Positions 17,465 through 25,783 of a stretch of 64,000 bases of DNA are shown in pieces; within the stretch, counting starts at the first letter, position 1; each line of letters opens with the position of its first letter. Under the pieces are notes generated by a model. The model saw only the letters and a program-made list of their open reading frames with translations. It was not told the DNA's origin and did no database searches. Where the stretch lies: assembly GCF_013744875.1 (NCBI RefSeq), contig NZ_CP059399.1:3844001-3908000 (forward strand), given 5' to 3'. Source of the stretch: Nocardia huaxiensis (GTDB taxonomy: Bacteria > Actinomycetota > Actinomycetes > Mycobacteriales > Mycobacteriaceae). A program made the position numbers and the translations under genes.

Positions 17465-18388
17465 GTGAGTGCGTCTCTGGAGACGGAATCGGCGGCAGGA
17501 CCCGTCGATCCCGAGGGTGTCGGGCTATCCGACGATCTGCGGGTGCTGCTGCGCCTGCTCGATCTCGAGGAGCACGGTCCCGATATCTTCATCGGCCACC
17601 ACCCGGACAAGGTCTGGTCCAGAACCTTCGGCGGGCAGCTCGTCGCGCAGGCCATCATCGCGGCCGGGCGCACGGTCGGCCCGGGGCGTCCGGTGCATGC
17701 GGTCAACGCGCATTTCGTGCGCGGCGGCGACACCAAGAAGCCGATCGAATACCACGTCGACCGGCATCGGGACGGGCGCTCGTTCGCCAATCGCACGGTG
17801 ACCGCGTATCAGGACGGGCAGGAGCTGTTCGTCATGCTCGCGGCCTTCCAGGACTACGGCAAGGGCCTCGAGCACGGCGTGCCGCTGCCCGATGTGCCGG
17901 ATCCGGAGGGGCTGCCGCGGGTGGAGGAATCCTTCGCCGGGCTCGAGGACAAGCTCGAAATGTTCGTCAAGGCACCGCATCCCATCGACATGCGGTACAC
18001 GAACGATCCCGCCTGGATCCTCAAGGACAAGGGCGGCACGCTCGACTACAACCGGGTGTGGATGCGCACCGACGGGCCGCTGCCCGAGGACCCGATGATT
18101 CACGTTGCGGCGCTGGCGTATTCGTCGGACACCACGGTGCTGGATTCGATCATCACCACGCACGGGCTGTCGTGGGGGCACGATCGGATTCTCGCGGCGA
18201 CGGTGAACCACTCCATCTGGTTCCACCGGCCGTTCCGGTTCGACGAGTGGGCGCTGTACGCGACCGAGTCGCCGGTGGCGTCCGGTTCGCGTGGTCTGGC
18301 GCGCGGGCATTTCTATTCGCGCACCGGTGAACTGCTCGCGACCACGGTGCAGGAAGGCGTGATCCGGCACTTCCCGGCGCGCGGCTGA
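17465..18388 (+). CDS. tesB: Acyl-CoA thioesterase II
   Basis: A 307-residue double-hotdog thioesterase hydrolysing acyl-CoA to free fatty acid and CoA. The first hotdog has WSRTFGGQLVAQAIIAAGRT and RPVHAVNAHFVRGGDTKKPI; the second has LAYSSDTTVLDS (catalytic Asp region) and VNHSIWFHRPFRFDEWALY (Thr/Gln side of the triad is not clear by eye). GTG 17465 has GAGGAGG eight bases upstream. It lies directly after pyk as in M. tuberculosis (tesB1, Rv1618) and is followed by a convergent terminator. Confidence 0.93.
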   Translation: MSASLETESAAGPVDPEGVGLSDDLRVLLRLLDLEEHGPDIFIGHHPDKVWSRTFGGQLVAQAIIAAGRTVGPGRPVHAVNAHFVRGGDTKKPIEYHVDRHRDGRSFANRTVTAYQDGQELFVMLAAFQDYGKGLEHGVPLPDVPDPEGLPRVEESFAGLEDKLEMFVKAPHPIDMRYTNDPAWILKDKGGTLDYNRVWMRTDGPLPEDPMIHVAALAYSSDTTVLDSIITTHGLSWGHDRILAATVNHSIWFHRPFRFDEWALYATESPVASGSRGLARGHFYSRTGELLATTVQEGVIRHFPARG

Positions 18389-18402
18389 CCAAGACTTCAC
18401 TC

Positions 18403-18431
18403 CAGGCCGTACCCCGCGTGGGTGCGGCCTG
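18403..18431. terminator. Bidirectional terminator after tesB
   Basis: CAGGCCGTACCC and its near-complement (one G-T wobble) form a 12-bp stem with a 5-base loop between the convergent tesB and the minus-strand gene at 18445. Confidence 0.65.
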
Positions 18432-18444
18432 CGGTGTCTCCGCC

Positions 18445-18846
18445 TCAGATCAGTTCGCGGTTCTCTTCGAGTTCGAAGTTCTCGCGCTGCAGGGCGTGCA
18501 CGATGTAGGGGATCGGCTCGCCCGCGCCGAGCTCGAGTACGAGGCGCTGCTCCAGCCGGGCGATACCGGCCTTCGTCAGCTGCCGCGACTCGCCGACCAG
18601 GCTGAGTGCGATCTCGAAGGTGCGTCGTTCGCCCGGATCGACGGCTGGATGATCCAGCCGCCACTGGGTTTCGAGCACGGTGTGCGCGGGATCGTCCACT
18701 TCGACCGGAAGCGTGAACCGCCACGCGAAGATATCGCGATCGGCCACGTACTCGTCGACCACGCGGCATACGGTGCGCACGACGCGATCGAGGGTCTGCG
18801 GTGTCCCGAAAACATGGAGCGAAACATCCGAAATCCGTTTCGGCAT
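18445..18846 (-). CDS. Hypothetical protein (133 aa)
   Basis: A soluble 133-residue protein starting at ATG 18846 with AGGA seven bases upstream. The sequence alternates strands and helices (ISDVSLHVFGTPQTLDRVVR; IFAWRFTLPVEVDDPAHTVL; IPYIVHALQRENFELEENRE). The pattern of edge strands, a central TLPVEVDDP segment and a C-terminal helix suggests a small alpha/beta domain. I do not recognise a family. It stands alone between a terminator and the phosphatase gene. Confidence 0.55.
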   Translation of the reverse strand: MPKRISDVSLHVFGTPQTLDRVVRTVCRVVDEYVADRDIFAWRFTLPVEVDDPAHTVLETQWRLDHPAVDPGERRTFEIALSLVGESRQLTKAGIARLEQRLVLELGAGEPIPYIVHALQRENFELEENRELI

Positions 18847-18978
18847 GTCTGAGTCCTGTTCGTGTGTCGAACCACGGCGGTGTGTTGTCCGTCCGCGGGG
18901 AGTGTAATCCCTTACCGGACCAAGCGGGCAGACAGTGGCATTGACACGCGGTGTTCGCTTCGGCGCGGCGGCGCGAAT

Positions 18979-19665
18979 TCAGCCCGCCGACGACTCGGGC
19001 CGAGGCGCCGACTTGCGCTCCGGCCGAGGCGATTCCGCGGCATGAGCGGCGGATTCCGCACGGCCGCCGGGCAGTACGAGCAGGGCGGGACGCCGGTCGC
19101 CGGCCTCATCGGCGGCGGGGCGAGGGTGGATGGTGGCCTGCGGATGCTGATGCGCGTGCAGGGCCAGCAGCAGCGGGACGAGCGCCTCGGCGATGCGGTC
19201 GCCGACCTCGCAGAAGGCGTGCGGGGACAGGCCCACCGGATCGGAGATGTTCTCCCGGCCCACATACGCGAGATCGTCACGGGCGGCGTGCAACCCGACC
19301 ACCGAGCGCGCACCGCTCACCTTCGCGATGCGGTACGCCTCGAGCAGCGTGAAGGTGCGGGGGAGGGCCTCGGGCACGAGATCGCGCACCTGGTCGCGGA
19401 TCTGCTCGGTCATGGCCAGCACCAGATCGGCGCGGTGCACCATATCCGGTTTCAGGCGGCGGGCCCGGAAGTCGTCGGCATTGCCGCCCAGGCCCTCGAT
19501 CGTCTGTGCCGCAAGGGGTTCCACCGGAAAGCCCACCAGTGCGCGCACACCCGCGCTTTCGGCGGTGAGCTCCTGTAGTCCGTGGTCAGCGGCTACCGCG
19601 AGCGTGAGGCGCTCGGCAATGACAGATCGGCAAACATTCCCGCTGCACACGAACAGCACATGCAT
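18979..19665 (-). CDS. Low-molecular-weight protein-tyrosine phosphatase family
   Basis: A 228-residue phosphatase. The P-loop CSGNVCRS at residues 7-14 (nucleophile Cys7, Arg13 in C-x5-R) is the LMW-PTP signature, shared with arsenate reductases; the general-acid loop is NISDPVGLS. The catalytic domain ends near residue 165, and the last 55 residues are a Pro/Arg/Ala-rich extension (ESPRPERKSAPRPESSAG), unusual for the ~150-residue family. ATG 19665 is preferred over GTG 19671 because TATGTT is six bases upstream of the ATG. Role could be dephosphorylation of tyrosine phosphoproteins; no arsenic genes are nearby. Confidence 0.85.
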   Translation of the reverse strand: MHVLFVCSGNVCRSVIAERLTLAVAADHGLQELTAESAGVRALVGFPVEPLAAQTIEGLGGNADDFRARRLKPDMVHRADLVLAMTEQIRDQVRDLVPEALPRTFTLLEAYRIAKVSGARSVVGLHAARDDLAYVGRENISDPVGLSPHAFCEVGDRIAEALVPLLLALHAHQHPQATIHPRPAADEAGDRRPALLVLPGGRAESAAHAAESPRPERKSAPRPESSAG

Positions 19666-19671
19666 GGGCAC

Positions 19672-19677
19672 AACATA
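19672..19677 (-). promoter_or_regulatory. -10 element, leaderless phosphatase gene
   Basis: TATGTT on the minus strand, six bases before ATG 19665; it supports the ATG over the GTG two codons upstream. Confidence 0.35.
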
Positions 19678-19742
19678 GGGCTTGGAATTGCTCGCCGAAA
19701 TACTTCTGTGACCGAATCACAGGTTTGGAACGGGATGTTCAT

Positions 19743-20381
19743 TCACTGGTTCGGAACCGGTCGCCTGTCGTTCGCTCCCGGGTCCGCGAGCGCGGACTCG
19801 CAGCAGGTCAAGGCCCCTGGAATATGCGCATGCTGTTGCGGCGCCGCATGATTCATATTCGCCGGGGGTTGGTCATTGCTTTCCTCATAGTAAGTGGATT
19901 CGTCTATTACCGGAGCGAATTCCGGTGTGGCGCCGCGCACTCGGCCGCGCGTGGAGAACAACCGCCCGCGCGCGGGAACGGTCGGCGCGAAGCGCGCCAA
20001 TCCGGCCGTCGGCCCCATATCGTCGTACACCGAATCGATGCCGCCGCGCGCGAAATACGCTTCGTGCCAGAATCCGGTGCCGCCGGAATCGCGCAGAAAA
20101 TCCCGCCACCAGATGCGGTGCGGTTCCGACCGCGTCCACCGTTCGAGCGAATCGAGATCGCGCCAATACTGCCGGGCGCCCCAGTGCGGCGGGAACATCG
20201 ACCACACCACGTCCTCGTGCAGCAGCAGCCCGTCGGGTTTGTCGGCATGCGATCGGTACAGTTTCGGCCCAACCCCGAGCAGGCGCAGGATGCCGCGCGG
20301 CTTGCGCACCCGCATACCCAGCAGAATGACGACCAGGTCCGGATATTCGGACAGGTCGGCGGTCAGCCTGTTCACCCGCAT
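19743..20381 (-). CDS. DUF4188 / monooxygenase-like protein
   Basis: A 212-residue protein. The core (residues about 10-140) matches the DUF4188 pattern: a first strand VVILLGMRVRKPRGILRLL, a loop, QYWRDLDSLERWTRSEPHR, and FWHEAYFARGGIDSVYDDMG with the conserved His-Glu and Tyr, then GLARFAPTVPARG. These features recall haem-binding dimeric barrel proteins such as aldoxime dehydratases, but no function is proven. The C-terminal 60 residues are low-complexity and atypical. ATG 20381 has GGAGG five bases upstream. Confidence 0.7.
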   Translation of the reverse strand: MRVNRLTADLSEYPDLVVILLGMRVRKPRGILRLLGVGPKLYRSHADKPDGLLLHEDVVWSMFPPHWGARQYWRDLDSLERWTRSEPHRIWWRDFLRDSGGTGFWHEAYFARGGIDSVYDDMGPTAGLARFAPTVPARGRLFSTRGRVRGATPEFAPVIDESTYYEESNDQPPANMNHAAPQQHAHIPGALTCCESALADPGANDRRPVPNQ

Positions 20382-20550
20382 TCCAGCCTCCGCGTGATGT
20401 GCTCGTTCTGAGCGGATGTACGAGTCAGCCTACGCCGCGGTTCGGATTCACACGGAATCTCCACAATGGCCGCCACTGCCGTCCACACTCCGTTCCTAGG
20501 CTCGGACCGGATGCCGGGACCGACCGGCCGGGGTGGAGCAGGAGGCCGCA

Positions 20551-21333
20551 GTGCACGAAACCGTCGAATTCTCGCGATGGACAACCGAATTCGAGGCCAA
20601 GGTGGCGGCCCGCGCGGCCACGGGAGACCCGGATTGGGCGTGCGGGGCGAGGCTGGATCCCGCGGTGGTCCGCAGTGTGCAGCGATTCCAGGTGGGGGAG
20701 TCCGGCGATGGGGCCAACCTGATGGCCAAGGCCGAACAGGCCGGTGACCCCGTCTACGCGGCGGCGGTGCGACTGTTCATCGCCGAGGAACGCAACCACG
20801 CCCGGCTGCTGGCCTGCCTGCTCGAGGCGGCGGGTGAGCCCACCATCGCGGCCCACTGGGTCGACGCCGTCTTCGTCCGCCTGCGCCGCGCCCTGGGCCT
20901 GCGCCTGGAACTCATGGTCCTCACCATCGCCGAGGTCGTCGCCCTGCGCTACTACCGCGCCCTGCGCGACGGCACATCCGATCCGCTCACCACCCGCGTG
21001 GCGGCCCTCATCCTGGACGACGAACGCCGCCACGTCCCCTTCCACTGCCAGCGCCTGCGCGCCGCCTTCGCCACAACCCCGCGCCCCGCCCGGGTTGCCG
21101 CGGGCCTGGCCTGGTGGGTGATCCTGCTCGGCGCGGTTCTGGTGGTCGCCGCCGACCACGGCCCCGCCCTGCGCGTATTGGGCGTCTCCCGAACGGTTTT
21201 CGCGCGCGATGTGATCGGCCTGTTCCGCGGTGTGCGCCGCAGCGTCACTCGAAGCCGGCGGCGGCATACGACCGGGCCGCTGCGTCGGTGGGCCGCCGGC
21301 GGCCATCGGCCGGACCCGGCCCTTCCGCAGTGA
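20551..21333 (+). CDS. Ferritin-like di-iron protein with C-terminal membrane segment
   Basis: A 260-residue protein. Helical pairs carry carboxylate/His motifs of the ferritin-like superfamily: EERNHARLLACLL (ExxH), EVVALRYYRAL and LDDERRHVPFHCQRL (DExRH). A hydrophobic helix follows (GLAWWVILLGAVLVVAAD), then a basic tail (RRSVTRSRRRHTTG). The start at GTG 20551 is set by AGGAGG five bases upstream; the longer frame from 20533 would place that ribosome site inside the gene. A metal-dependent oxidase or hydroxylase at the membrane is the likely type; the substrate is unknown. Confidence 0.65.
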   Translation: MHETVEFSRWTTEFEAKVAARAATGDPDWACGARLDPAVVRSVQRFQVGESGDGANLMAKAEQAGDPVYAAAVRLFIAEERNHARLLACLLEAAGEPTIAAHWVDAVFVRLRRALGLRLELMVLTIAEVVALRYYRALRDGTSDPLTTRVAALILDDERRHVPFHCQRLRAAFATTPRPARVAAGLAWWVILLGAVLVVAADHGPALRVLGVSRTVFARDVIGLFRGVRRSVTRSRRRHTTGPLRRWAAGGHRPDPALPQ

Positions 21334-21387
21334 ACTGAAACGTGTTCTACTTTTCACTGATCTTGAACCGAGAGAAGTGAGACGGTC

Positions 21388-22203
21388 GTGGCATTCTTCA
21401 CGCTGGTCGACGGACAGTACATGGCAACCGATTTCGCGGTGAGCGCCTGGTCCCGCAGCCAAATCGCCGGTACTTCGGTGTGCGCGTTGCTCGCCCGCGG
21501 CCTGGAAACCCACACCCCCGGACCGGGTTTCATTCCCGCCCGCTTCACCACCGACCTGTTCCGCCCGGTCCTCACCGACCCCATCGAGCTGCGCACCGCG
21601 GTGGTCCGCGACGGCAACCGAGTCCGCGTCGTCGACGCCGAGATCATCCAGCACGGCGAGATCCGCTCCCGCGCCACCGTCATGTACCTGGCCGTGGCCG
21701 ACCAGCCCCCGGGCGAAGTCTGGCAGCCCACCCACACCCTCCCGGTCCCCGACCGCCGCCTCGACTCGCCCGAGGGAAACCCGCCCCTGTTCAAATCCGG
21801 CGACCTCGAATGGACAGGCGACTTCGCCTCCGGCGTCAACAGCGAACGAAAATGCGCCTGGCACAACGTCCCACCCGTCGTAGCGGGCGACCCCGTAACC
21901 CCCTTCCAGCGCGCCGCCTTCGTAGGCGACACCACCAACCTGGTCTGCAACTGGGGAACCGCGGGCGTCGGCTACATCAACAGCGACGTCACCGTCACCC
22001 TCACCCGCCTGCCCGAAGGCCCGGAACTGGGCATCCAGGCCCGAGACCACTTCTCCGCCAACGGCATAGCGACAGCGAGCGCCACCCTCTACGACCGCAC
22101 CGGCCCCCTGGGAACGAGCCTCGTCAACGGCATCTCCAATGCCCGCCGCCAGGTGGACCTCGCCGCCTTCGCTGAAGAACGCTCCTTCGCCACCCAGCGC
22201 TGA
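21388..22203 (+). CDS. Acyl-CoA thioesterase-like hotdog protein
   Basis: A 271-residue double-hotdog protein of the TesB-like thioesterase superfamily: an N-terminal ATDFAVSAWSRSQIAGTSVC strand/helix, then FIPARFTTDLFRPVLTDPIE, TAVVRDGNRVRVVDAEIIQH and a C-terminal GYINSDVTVTLTRLPEGPEL and ATLYDRTGPLGTS. No classical Asp-Gln-Thr triad is clear by eye. Start GTG 21388 with GAGAGAAG upstream. It stands alone before a strong terminator. Acyl-CoA hydrolysis is likely but the substrate is unknown. Confidence 0.7.
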   Translation: MAFFTLVDGQYMATDFAVSAWSRSQIAGTSVCALLARGLETHTPGPGFIPARFTTDLFRPVLTDPIELRTAVVRDGNRVRVVDAEIIQHGEIRSRATVMYLAVADQPPGEVWQPTHTLPVPDRRLDSPEGNPPLFKSGDLEWTGDFASGVNSERKCAWHNVPPVVAGDPVTPFQRAAFVGDTTNLVCNWGTAGVGYINSDVTVTLTRLPEGPELGIQARDHFSANGIATASATLYDRTGPLGTSLVNGISNARRQVDLAAFAEERSFATQR

Positions 22204-22229
22204 TACGGCCGACCGGCCGCCGAAACAAC

Positions 22230-22265
22230 AATGGCGGGCATGATCTTCCGATCATGCCCGCCATT
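22230..22265. terminator. Strong bidirectional terminator hairpin
   Basis: Perfect 16-bp stem AATGGCGGGCATGATC with loop TTCC and flanking A/T ends, between the thioesterase gene and tRNA-Leu. It can end transcription from both sides. Confidence 0.85.
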
Positions 22266-22269
22266 TCAG

Positions 22270-22353
22270 TGCCGAGTGTGGGACTTGAACCCACACGTCC
22301 TTTCGGACAACGGTTTTTGAGACCGTCGCGTCTGCCTGTTCCGCCAACTCGGC
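22270..22353 (-). tRNA. tRNA-Leu (anticodon CAA)
   Basis: Class II tRNA on the minus strand. The acceptor stem GCCGAGT pairs with its 3' complement, the anticodon stem-loop ACGGT-CTCAAAA-ACCGT gives anticodon CAA (reads UUG), the variable arm is TGTCC-GAAA-GGACG, and the T-loop is GGTTCAAGTCC. The discriminator is A and CCA is not encoded. The 84-base length fits leucine tRNA. Confidence 0.95.
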
Positions 22354-22572
22354 GCACCGGGTTCGAATCATAGCGGGTGTTGGGCGCTGGAACTAAATCG
22401 AGGGGCCGGGACGCGACACGGGTTGTGATACTGGTCGGTTTGCGCTGGGTAGATGGGTTGTGAGCGCGGGTGGACGGTACTCTTTGGTTACTCGGGTGCG
22501 TGCCGATCCGTCGAGGGTGGCTTCGGACCGGGATGCGTCGGGTGTTGGTATCGGAGCGACAGGGGTTCATCT

Positions 22573-23199
22573 ATGGGAACGACAGCAGGGGGCGGTTCTA
22601 AGCGGGATGCCGCGGCGTCCGCCCCCAAGCGGGTGGTGGTTGCCGAGGACGAGGCGCTCATCCGGATGGATCTGGTGGAGATGCTCTCCGAAGAGGGGTA
22701 TCTGGTGGTGGGTGAGGCGGGCGACGGTCAGCAGGCCGTGGACCTCGCCGAGGAGTTGCGTCCGGATCTGGTGATCATGGACGTGAAGATGCCGCGCCGG
22801 GACGGGATCGACGCCGCCGCCGAGATCGCGTCGAAACGCCTTGCGCCGGTGGTCATTCTGACCGCTTTCAGTCAGCGGGATCTGGTCGAGCGGGCGCGCG
22901 ACGCGGGGGCGATGGCGTACCTGGTGAAGCCGTTCACGAAATCGGATCTGGTGCCGGCCATCGAATTGGCGGCCAGCCGATTCCACGAGATCACCGCCCT
23001 CGAAGGTGAAGTCGCGAATCTTTCCGAGCGGCTCGAAACCCGCAAGCTGGTCGAGCGTGCCAAGGGTGTGCTGATGCAGACTCAGGGTCTCTCGGAACCG
23101 CAGGCGTTCAAGTGGATTCAGCGCACCGCCATGGATCGCCGCACGACGATGAAGGCCGTCGCGGAGGTTGTATTGGAGAATCTGGCTCCCAAGTCCTGA
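22573..23199 (+). CDS. pdtaR: ANTAR-domain response regulator PdtaR
   Basis: A 208-residue two-component regulator acting on RNA. The receiver domain (residues about 20-135) has the acidic pocket (VVVAEDEALIR), phospho-acceptor Asp70 in LVIMDVKMP, the T in VVILTAF and Lys119 in YLVKPF. The ANTAR RNA-binding helices occupy about 145-205 (LETRKLVERAKGVLMQ ... AFKWIQRTAMDRRTTM). It matches Rv1626 of M. tuberculosis, phosphorylated by PdtaS, in the same neighbourhood between pyk and polA. ATG 22573 matches the known N-terminus length. A terminator follows. Confidence 0.95.
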   Translation: MGTTAGGGSKRDAAASAPKRVVVAEDEALIRMDLVEMLSEEGYLVVGEAGDGQQAVDLAEELRPDLVIMDVKMPRRDGIDAAAEIASKRLAPVVILTAFSQRDLVERARDAGAMAYLVKPFTKSDLVPAIELAASRFHEITALEGEVANLSERLETRKLVERAKGVLMQTQGLSEPQAFKWIQRTAMDRRTTMKAVAEVVLENLAPKS

Positions 23200-23225
23200 T
23201 AGCCGGATTCGATAACCGAATCGTT

Positions 23226-23271
23226 GCCCAGTGTGGGTTCGGTGGGTTAACTCCACCGAAACACGCTGGGC
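23226..23271 (+). terminator. Terminator hairpin after pdtaR
   Basis: Two ~20-base arms (from GCCCAGTGTGGG to CACGCTGGGC) pair with one wobble and one bulge around a GTTAACT loop, followed by AAATTCGTTT. Confidence 0.7.
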
Positions 23272-23367
23272 AAATTCGTTTGTTGCGATGTCACATGAAT
23301 GATGCGAATGTGATGCGGAGCTAACGTTGCAGGGATATGTTCTGGTCGGGCCGATAGATGAGGCGGC

Positions 23368-23387
23368 CTCCCCGGCTGGCCGGGGAG
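23368..23387 (+). promoter_or_regulatory. Hairpin in the 5' leader of the branched-chain binding-protein gene
   Basis: CTCCCCGGC and its complement form a compact hairpin 21 bases before the GTG at 23409, leaving the ribosome site just outside. It might stabilise the mRNA or tune initiation. Confidence 0.35.
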
Positions 23388-23408
23388 CACAGAACATAGA
23401 GGTGAATC

Positions 23409-24641
23409 GTGCTTGGTTCAATGACGCGCACGACCCTGCGGCAGTCCCGCACGGCGCGAGCGATGGTCATCGGCGCGGCAGCGGCAATCGTGCTGGCGGG
23501 TTGTAGCAGCAAGTCCGACGACGACAAGGGTTCGGGCAGCAACCTGAACATCAAGCCGGTGGTGCAGATCGACACGTCCGGCAAGGAGGTGCCCGCCGGC
23601 ACCACCAGCACCGCGGCCGACCCCGCGGGTGACGGCAAGGCCACCTGCAAGCCCCAGACCATTGCCATGGCGGGCCCGCTCACCGGCCCGAACTCCGCAC
23701 TCGGCATCAACATCATCATGGGTGTCGAGCTGGCGCTGAAGCAGCACAACACGGCCAACCCCAACTGCCAGGTGACCGTCAAGCGCTTCGACACCGAGGG
23801 CAACCCGCAGAAGGCCACCCAGGTCATCCCGACGATCATCAACGATCAGTCGATCTCCGCCCTGATCGGCCCCACCTTCTCCGGTGAGACCAAGGCGACC
23901 GGCCAGATCCTCAGCGATGCCGGCCTGCCCACGCTGACCGCGTCGGCCACCAACGCCACCCTCACCACCAATGGCTGGAAGACCTTCTTCCGCGGCCTGG
24001 CCAATGACGACCTGCAGGGTCCGGCCGTGGCCAAGTACCTGACCGGTGCGGCCGGCTTCAAGAAGATCTGCGTCGCCCAGGACAACACCGAATACGGCAC
24101 CGGCCTGGCCCGCGCCGTCACCGAGGGCCTCGGCGCGGCCGCCGACCCGGCCTGCTCGGTGCAGGTGAAGGAGGGCGACAAGGACTTCGCCGCCGCCGTC
24201 TCCAAGCTGAAGGGCGCCGCCCCCGACGCCATCTTCTACGCCGGCTACTACGCCGAGGCCGCCCCGTTCGTGAACCAGCTGCGCTCCAGCGGCGTCACCG
24301 CGACCTTCGTCTCTGCGGACGGCACCAATGATCCGCAGTTCGTGCGACAGGGTGGCGACGCCACCAAGGACGCGCTGCTGTCCTGCCCGTGTGGTCCGGC
24401 TCCGGAGAAGTTCACCGCCGACTACGAGGCGCTCAACGGCCAGGCTCCCGGCGTGTACTCGGTCGAGGGCTACGACCTCACCACCATCGTGCTGAAGGCC
24501 ATCGACTCCGGAAAGACCTCGCGCGCCGACATTCTCGACTTCGTCCGCAGCTACGACGGAGCCGGGCTGGCACGCCAGTACAAGTGGAGCGAGAGCGGTG
24601 AACTCACCTCTGCTCTGATCTGGATGTACAAGGTCCAGTAG
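23409..24641 (+). CDS. livK: Branched-chain amino-acid ABC transporter substrate-binding lipoprotein
   Basis: A 410-residue type I periplasmic-binding-like protein (LivJ/LivK family). Signal peptide with lipobox VLAGC (Cys near residue 36). The first lobe starts at TIAMAGPLTGPNSALGINII; DTEGNPQKATQVIPTIINDQ, ALIGPTFSGETKATGQILSD and KKICVAQDNTEYGTGLARAV follow, and YAGYYAEAAPFVNQLRSSGV is in the second lobe. A ligand of leucine/isoleucine/valine is the family default. GTG 23409 has GAGG six bases upstream; ATG 23421 is an alternative. It leads the liv operon, separated from livH by a stable stem-loop. Confidence 0.92.
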   Translation: MLGSMTRTTLRQSRTARAMVIGAAAAIVLAGCSSKSDDDKGSGSNLNIKPVVQIDTSGKEVPAGTTSTAADPAGDGKATCKPQTIAMAGPLTGPNSALGINIIMGVELALKQHNTANPNCQVTVKRFDTEGNPQKATQVIPTIINDQSISALIGPTFSGETKATGQILSDAGLPTLTASATNATLTTNGWKTFFRGLANDDLQGPAVAKYLTGAAGFKKICVAQDNTEYGTGLARAVTEGLGAAADPACSVQVKEGDKDFAAAVSKLKGAAPDAIFYAGYYAEAAPFVNQLRSSGVTATFVSADGTNDPQFVRQGGDATKDALLSCPCGPAPEKFTADYEALNGQAPGVYSVEGYDLTTIVLKAIDSGKTSRADILDFVRSYDGAGLARQYKWSESGELTSALIWMYKVQ

Positions 24642-24658
24642 GACAACGGAATTCGCGA

Positions 24659-24710
24659 GCAGCGTGCGCTGCCGGGCGCGGAGACCCCGCCGCCCGCCGG
24701 CGCACGCTGC
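24659..24710 (+). terminator. Stem-loop between livK and livH (processing/partial terminator)
   Basis: Perfect 11-bp outer arms (GCAGCGTGCGC and complement) enclosing an inner CGGGCG stem. Placed just after the binding-protein gene, it probably protects that mRNA end and lowers expression of the permease genes. This is inferred from the common arrangement in ABC operons. Confidence 0.6.
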
Positions 24711-24733
24711 TGGCTCGATGGCGAGAGTAACGA

Positions 24734-25783
24734 ATGACTGTAACCGCGCTGGCCGACTCGGCCGTGCTCGCCGGTTCGATCGGGTTCGACGTACAGGGAC
24801 TCTTCGACCGGTTCTGGGATCTGACCGTGGAGGGATTGACCTACGGGTCGATCTACGCGCTGGTGGCCGTCGGCTACACGCTGGTCTACGGTGTGCTGCG
24901 ACTGATCAACTTCGCGCATTCGGAAATCTTCATGCTGGGATTGTTCGGCCAGTATGTGGGATTGATGCTGCTCGGATTCGATCCCCGCGGCAATGCCTAC
25001 AACCAGGGCATGTTCCTGACCATCCTGTATCTCGGCCTGGCCATGCTGATCGGCATGGCGATATCGGGCGGCGCCGCATTGGGATTGGAGCGCGTGGCCT
25101 ATCGGCCGCTGCGCAAACGCGGAGCCAGACCGCTCAGCTTCCTGATCACCGCGATCGGCATGTCGTTCGTCATCCAGGAATTCGTGCACTACGTGCTGCC
25201 GGAGATCAGTGACGCGCTGGGACTCGCGCGCCTGGGCGGCAACAACGCGCAGGAGAAGATCAAGCTGGTGGAGGCCAAGGAACAGTTCAATCTGTTCGGC
25301 GCCTCGGTCACCAATGTCACGCTGATCATCATCTTCGCCGCGGTGGTTCTCGCCGCGACCACCGAAATCCTCATCAACAGAACGAAATTCGGGCGTGGCA
25401 TTCGCGCAGTCGCGCAGGACCCGGACACCGCCACGCTGATGGGCGTCTCGCGCGAGAAGGTCATCATGCTGACCTTCCTCATCGGCGGCGTGCTGGCCGG
25501 TGCGGCCGCGCTGCTGTTCAGCCTGCGGGTGCCCGAGGGCATCATGTACACGAGCGGATTCGTGCTCGGCATCAAGGCTTTCAGTGCCGCCGTGCTCGGC
25601 GGTATCGGCAATCTGCGCGGTGCGCTGCTGGGCGGGCTGCTGCTGGGCGTCGCGGAAATGTACGGCCAGGCCCTGTTCGGTGAGGCCTGGCGCGATGTGG
25701 TCGCCTTCGTGCTGCTGGTCGCGGTTCTCATGATCCGGCCCACCGGCATTCTGGGGGAGAGCCTCGGAAAGGCGCGGGTATGA
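24734..25783 (+). CDS. livH: Branched-chain amino-acid ABC permease LivH
   Basis: A 349-residue inner-membrane permease with about eight helices. Family text is clear: LTYGSIYALVAVGYTLVYGVLRLINFAHSE at the start of the domain (read in parts), GLERVAYRPLRKRGA, FLITAIGMSFVIQEF, GRGIRAVAQDPDTATLMGVS (EAA-like loop) and FSAAVLGGIGNLRGALLGG. ATG 24734 follows GAGAG. The stop overlaps livM by ATGA, so translation is coupled. Confidence 0.94.
   Translation: MTVTALADSAVLAGSIGFDVQGLFDRFWDLTVEGLTYGSIYALVAVGYTLVYGVLRLINFAHSEIFMLGLFGQYVGLMLLGFDPRGNAYNQGMFLTILYLGLAMLIGMAISGGAALGLERVAYRPLRKRGARPLSFLITAIGMSFVIQEFVHYVLPEISDALGLARLGGNNAQEKIKLVEAKEQFNLFGASVTNVTLIIIFAAVVLAATTEILINRTKFGRGIRAVAQDPDTATLMGVSREKVIMLTFLIGGVLAGAAALLFSLRVPEGIMYTSGFVLGIKAFSAAVLGGIGNLRGALLGGLLLGVAEMYGQALFGEAWRDVVAFVLLVAVLMIRPTGILGESLGKARV

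Noticed and set aside
23281..23325. CRP site upstream of livK
   Set aside because: The TGTCACA and TGTGA half-sites are too far apart for a CRP-type palindrome.
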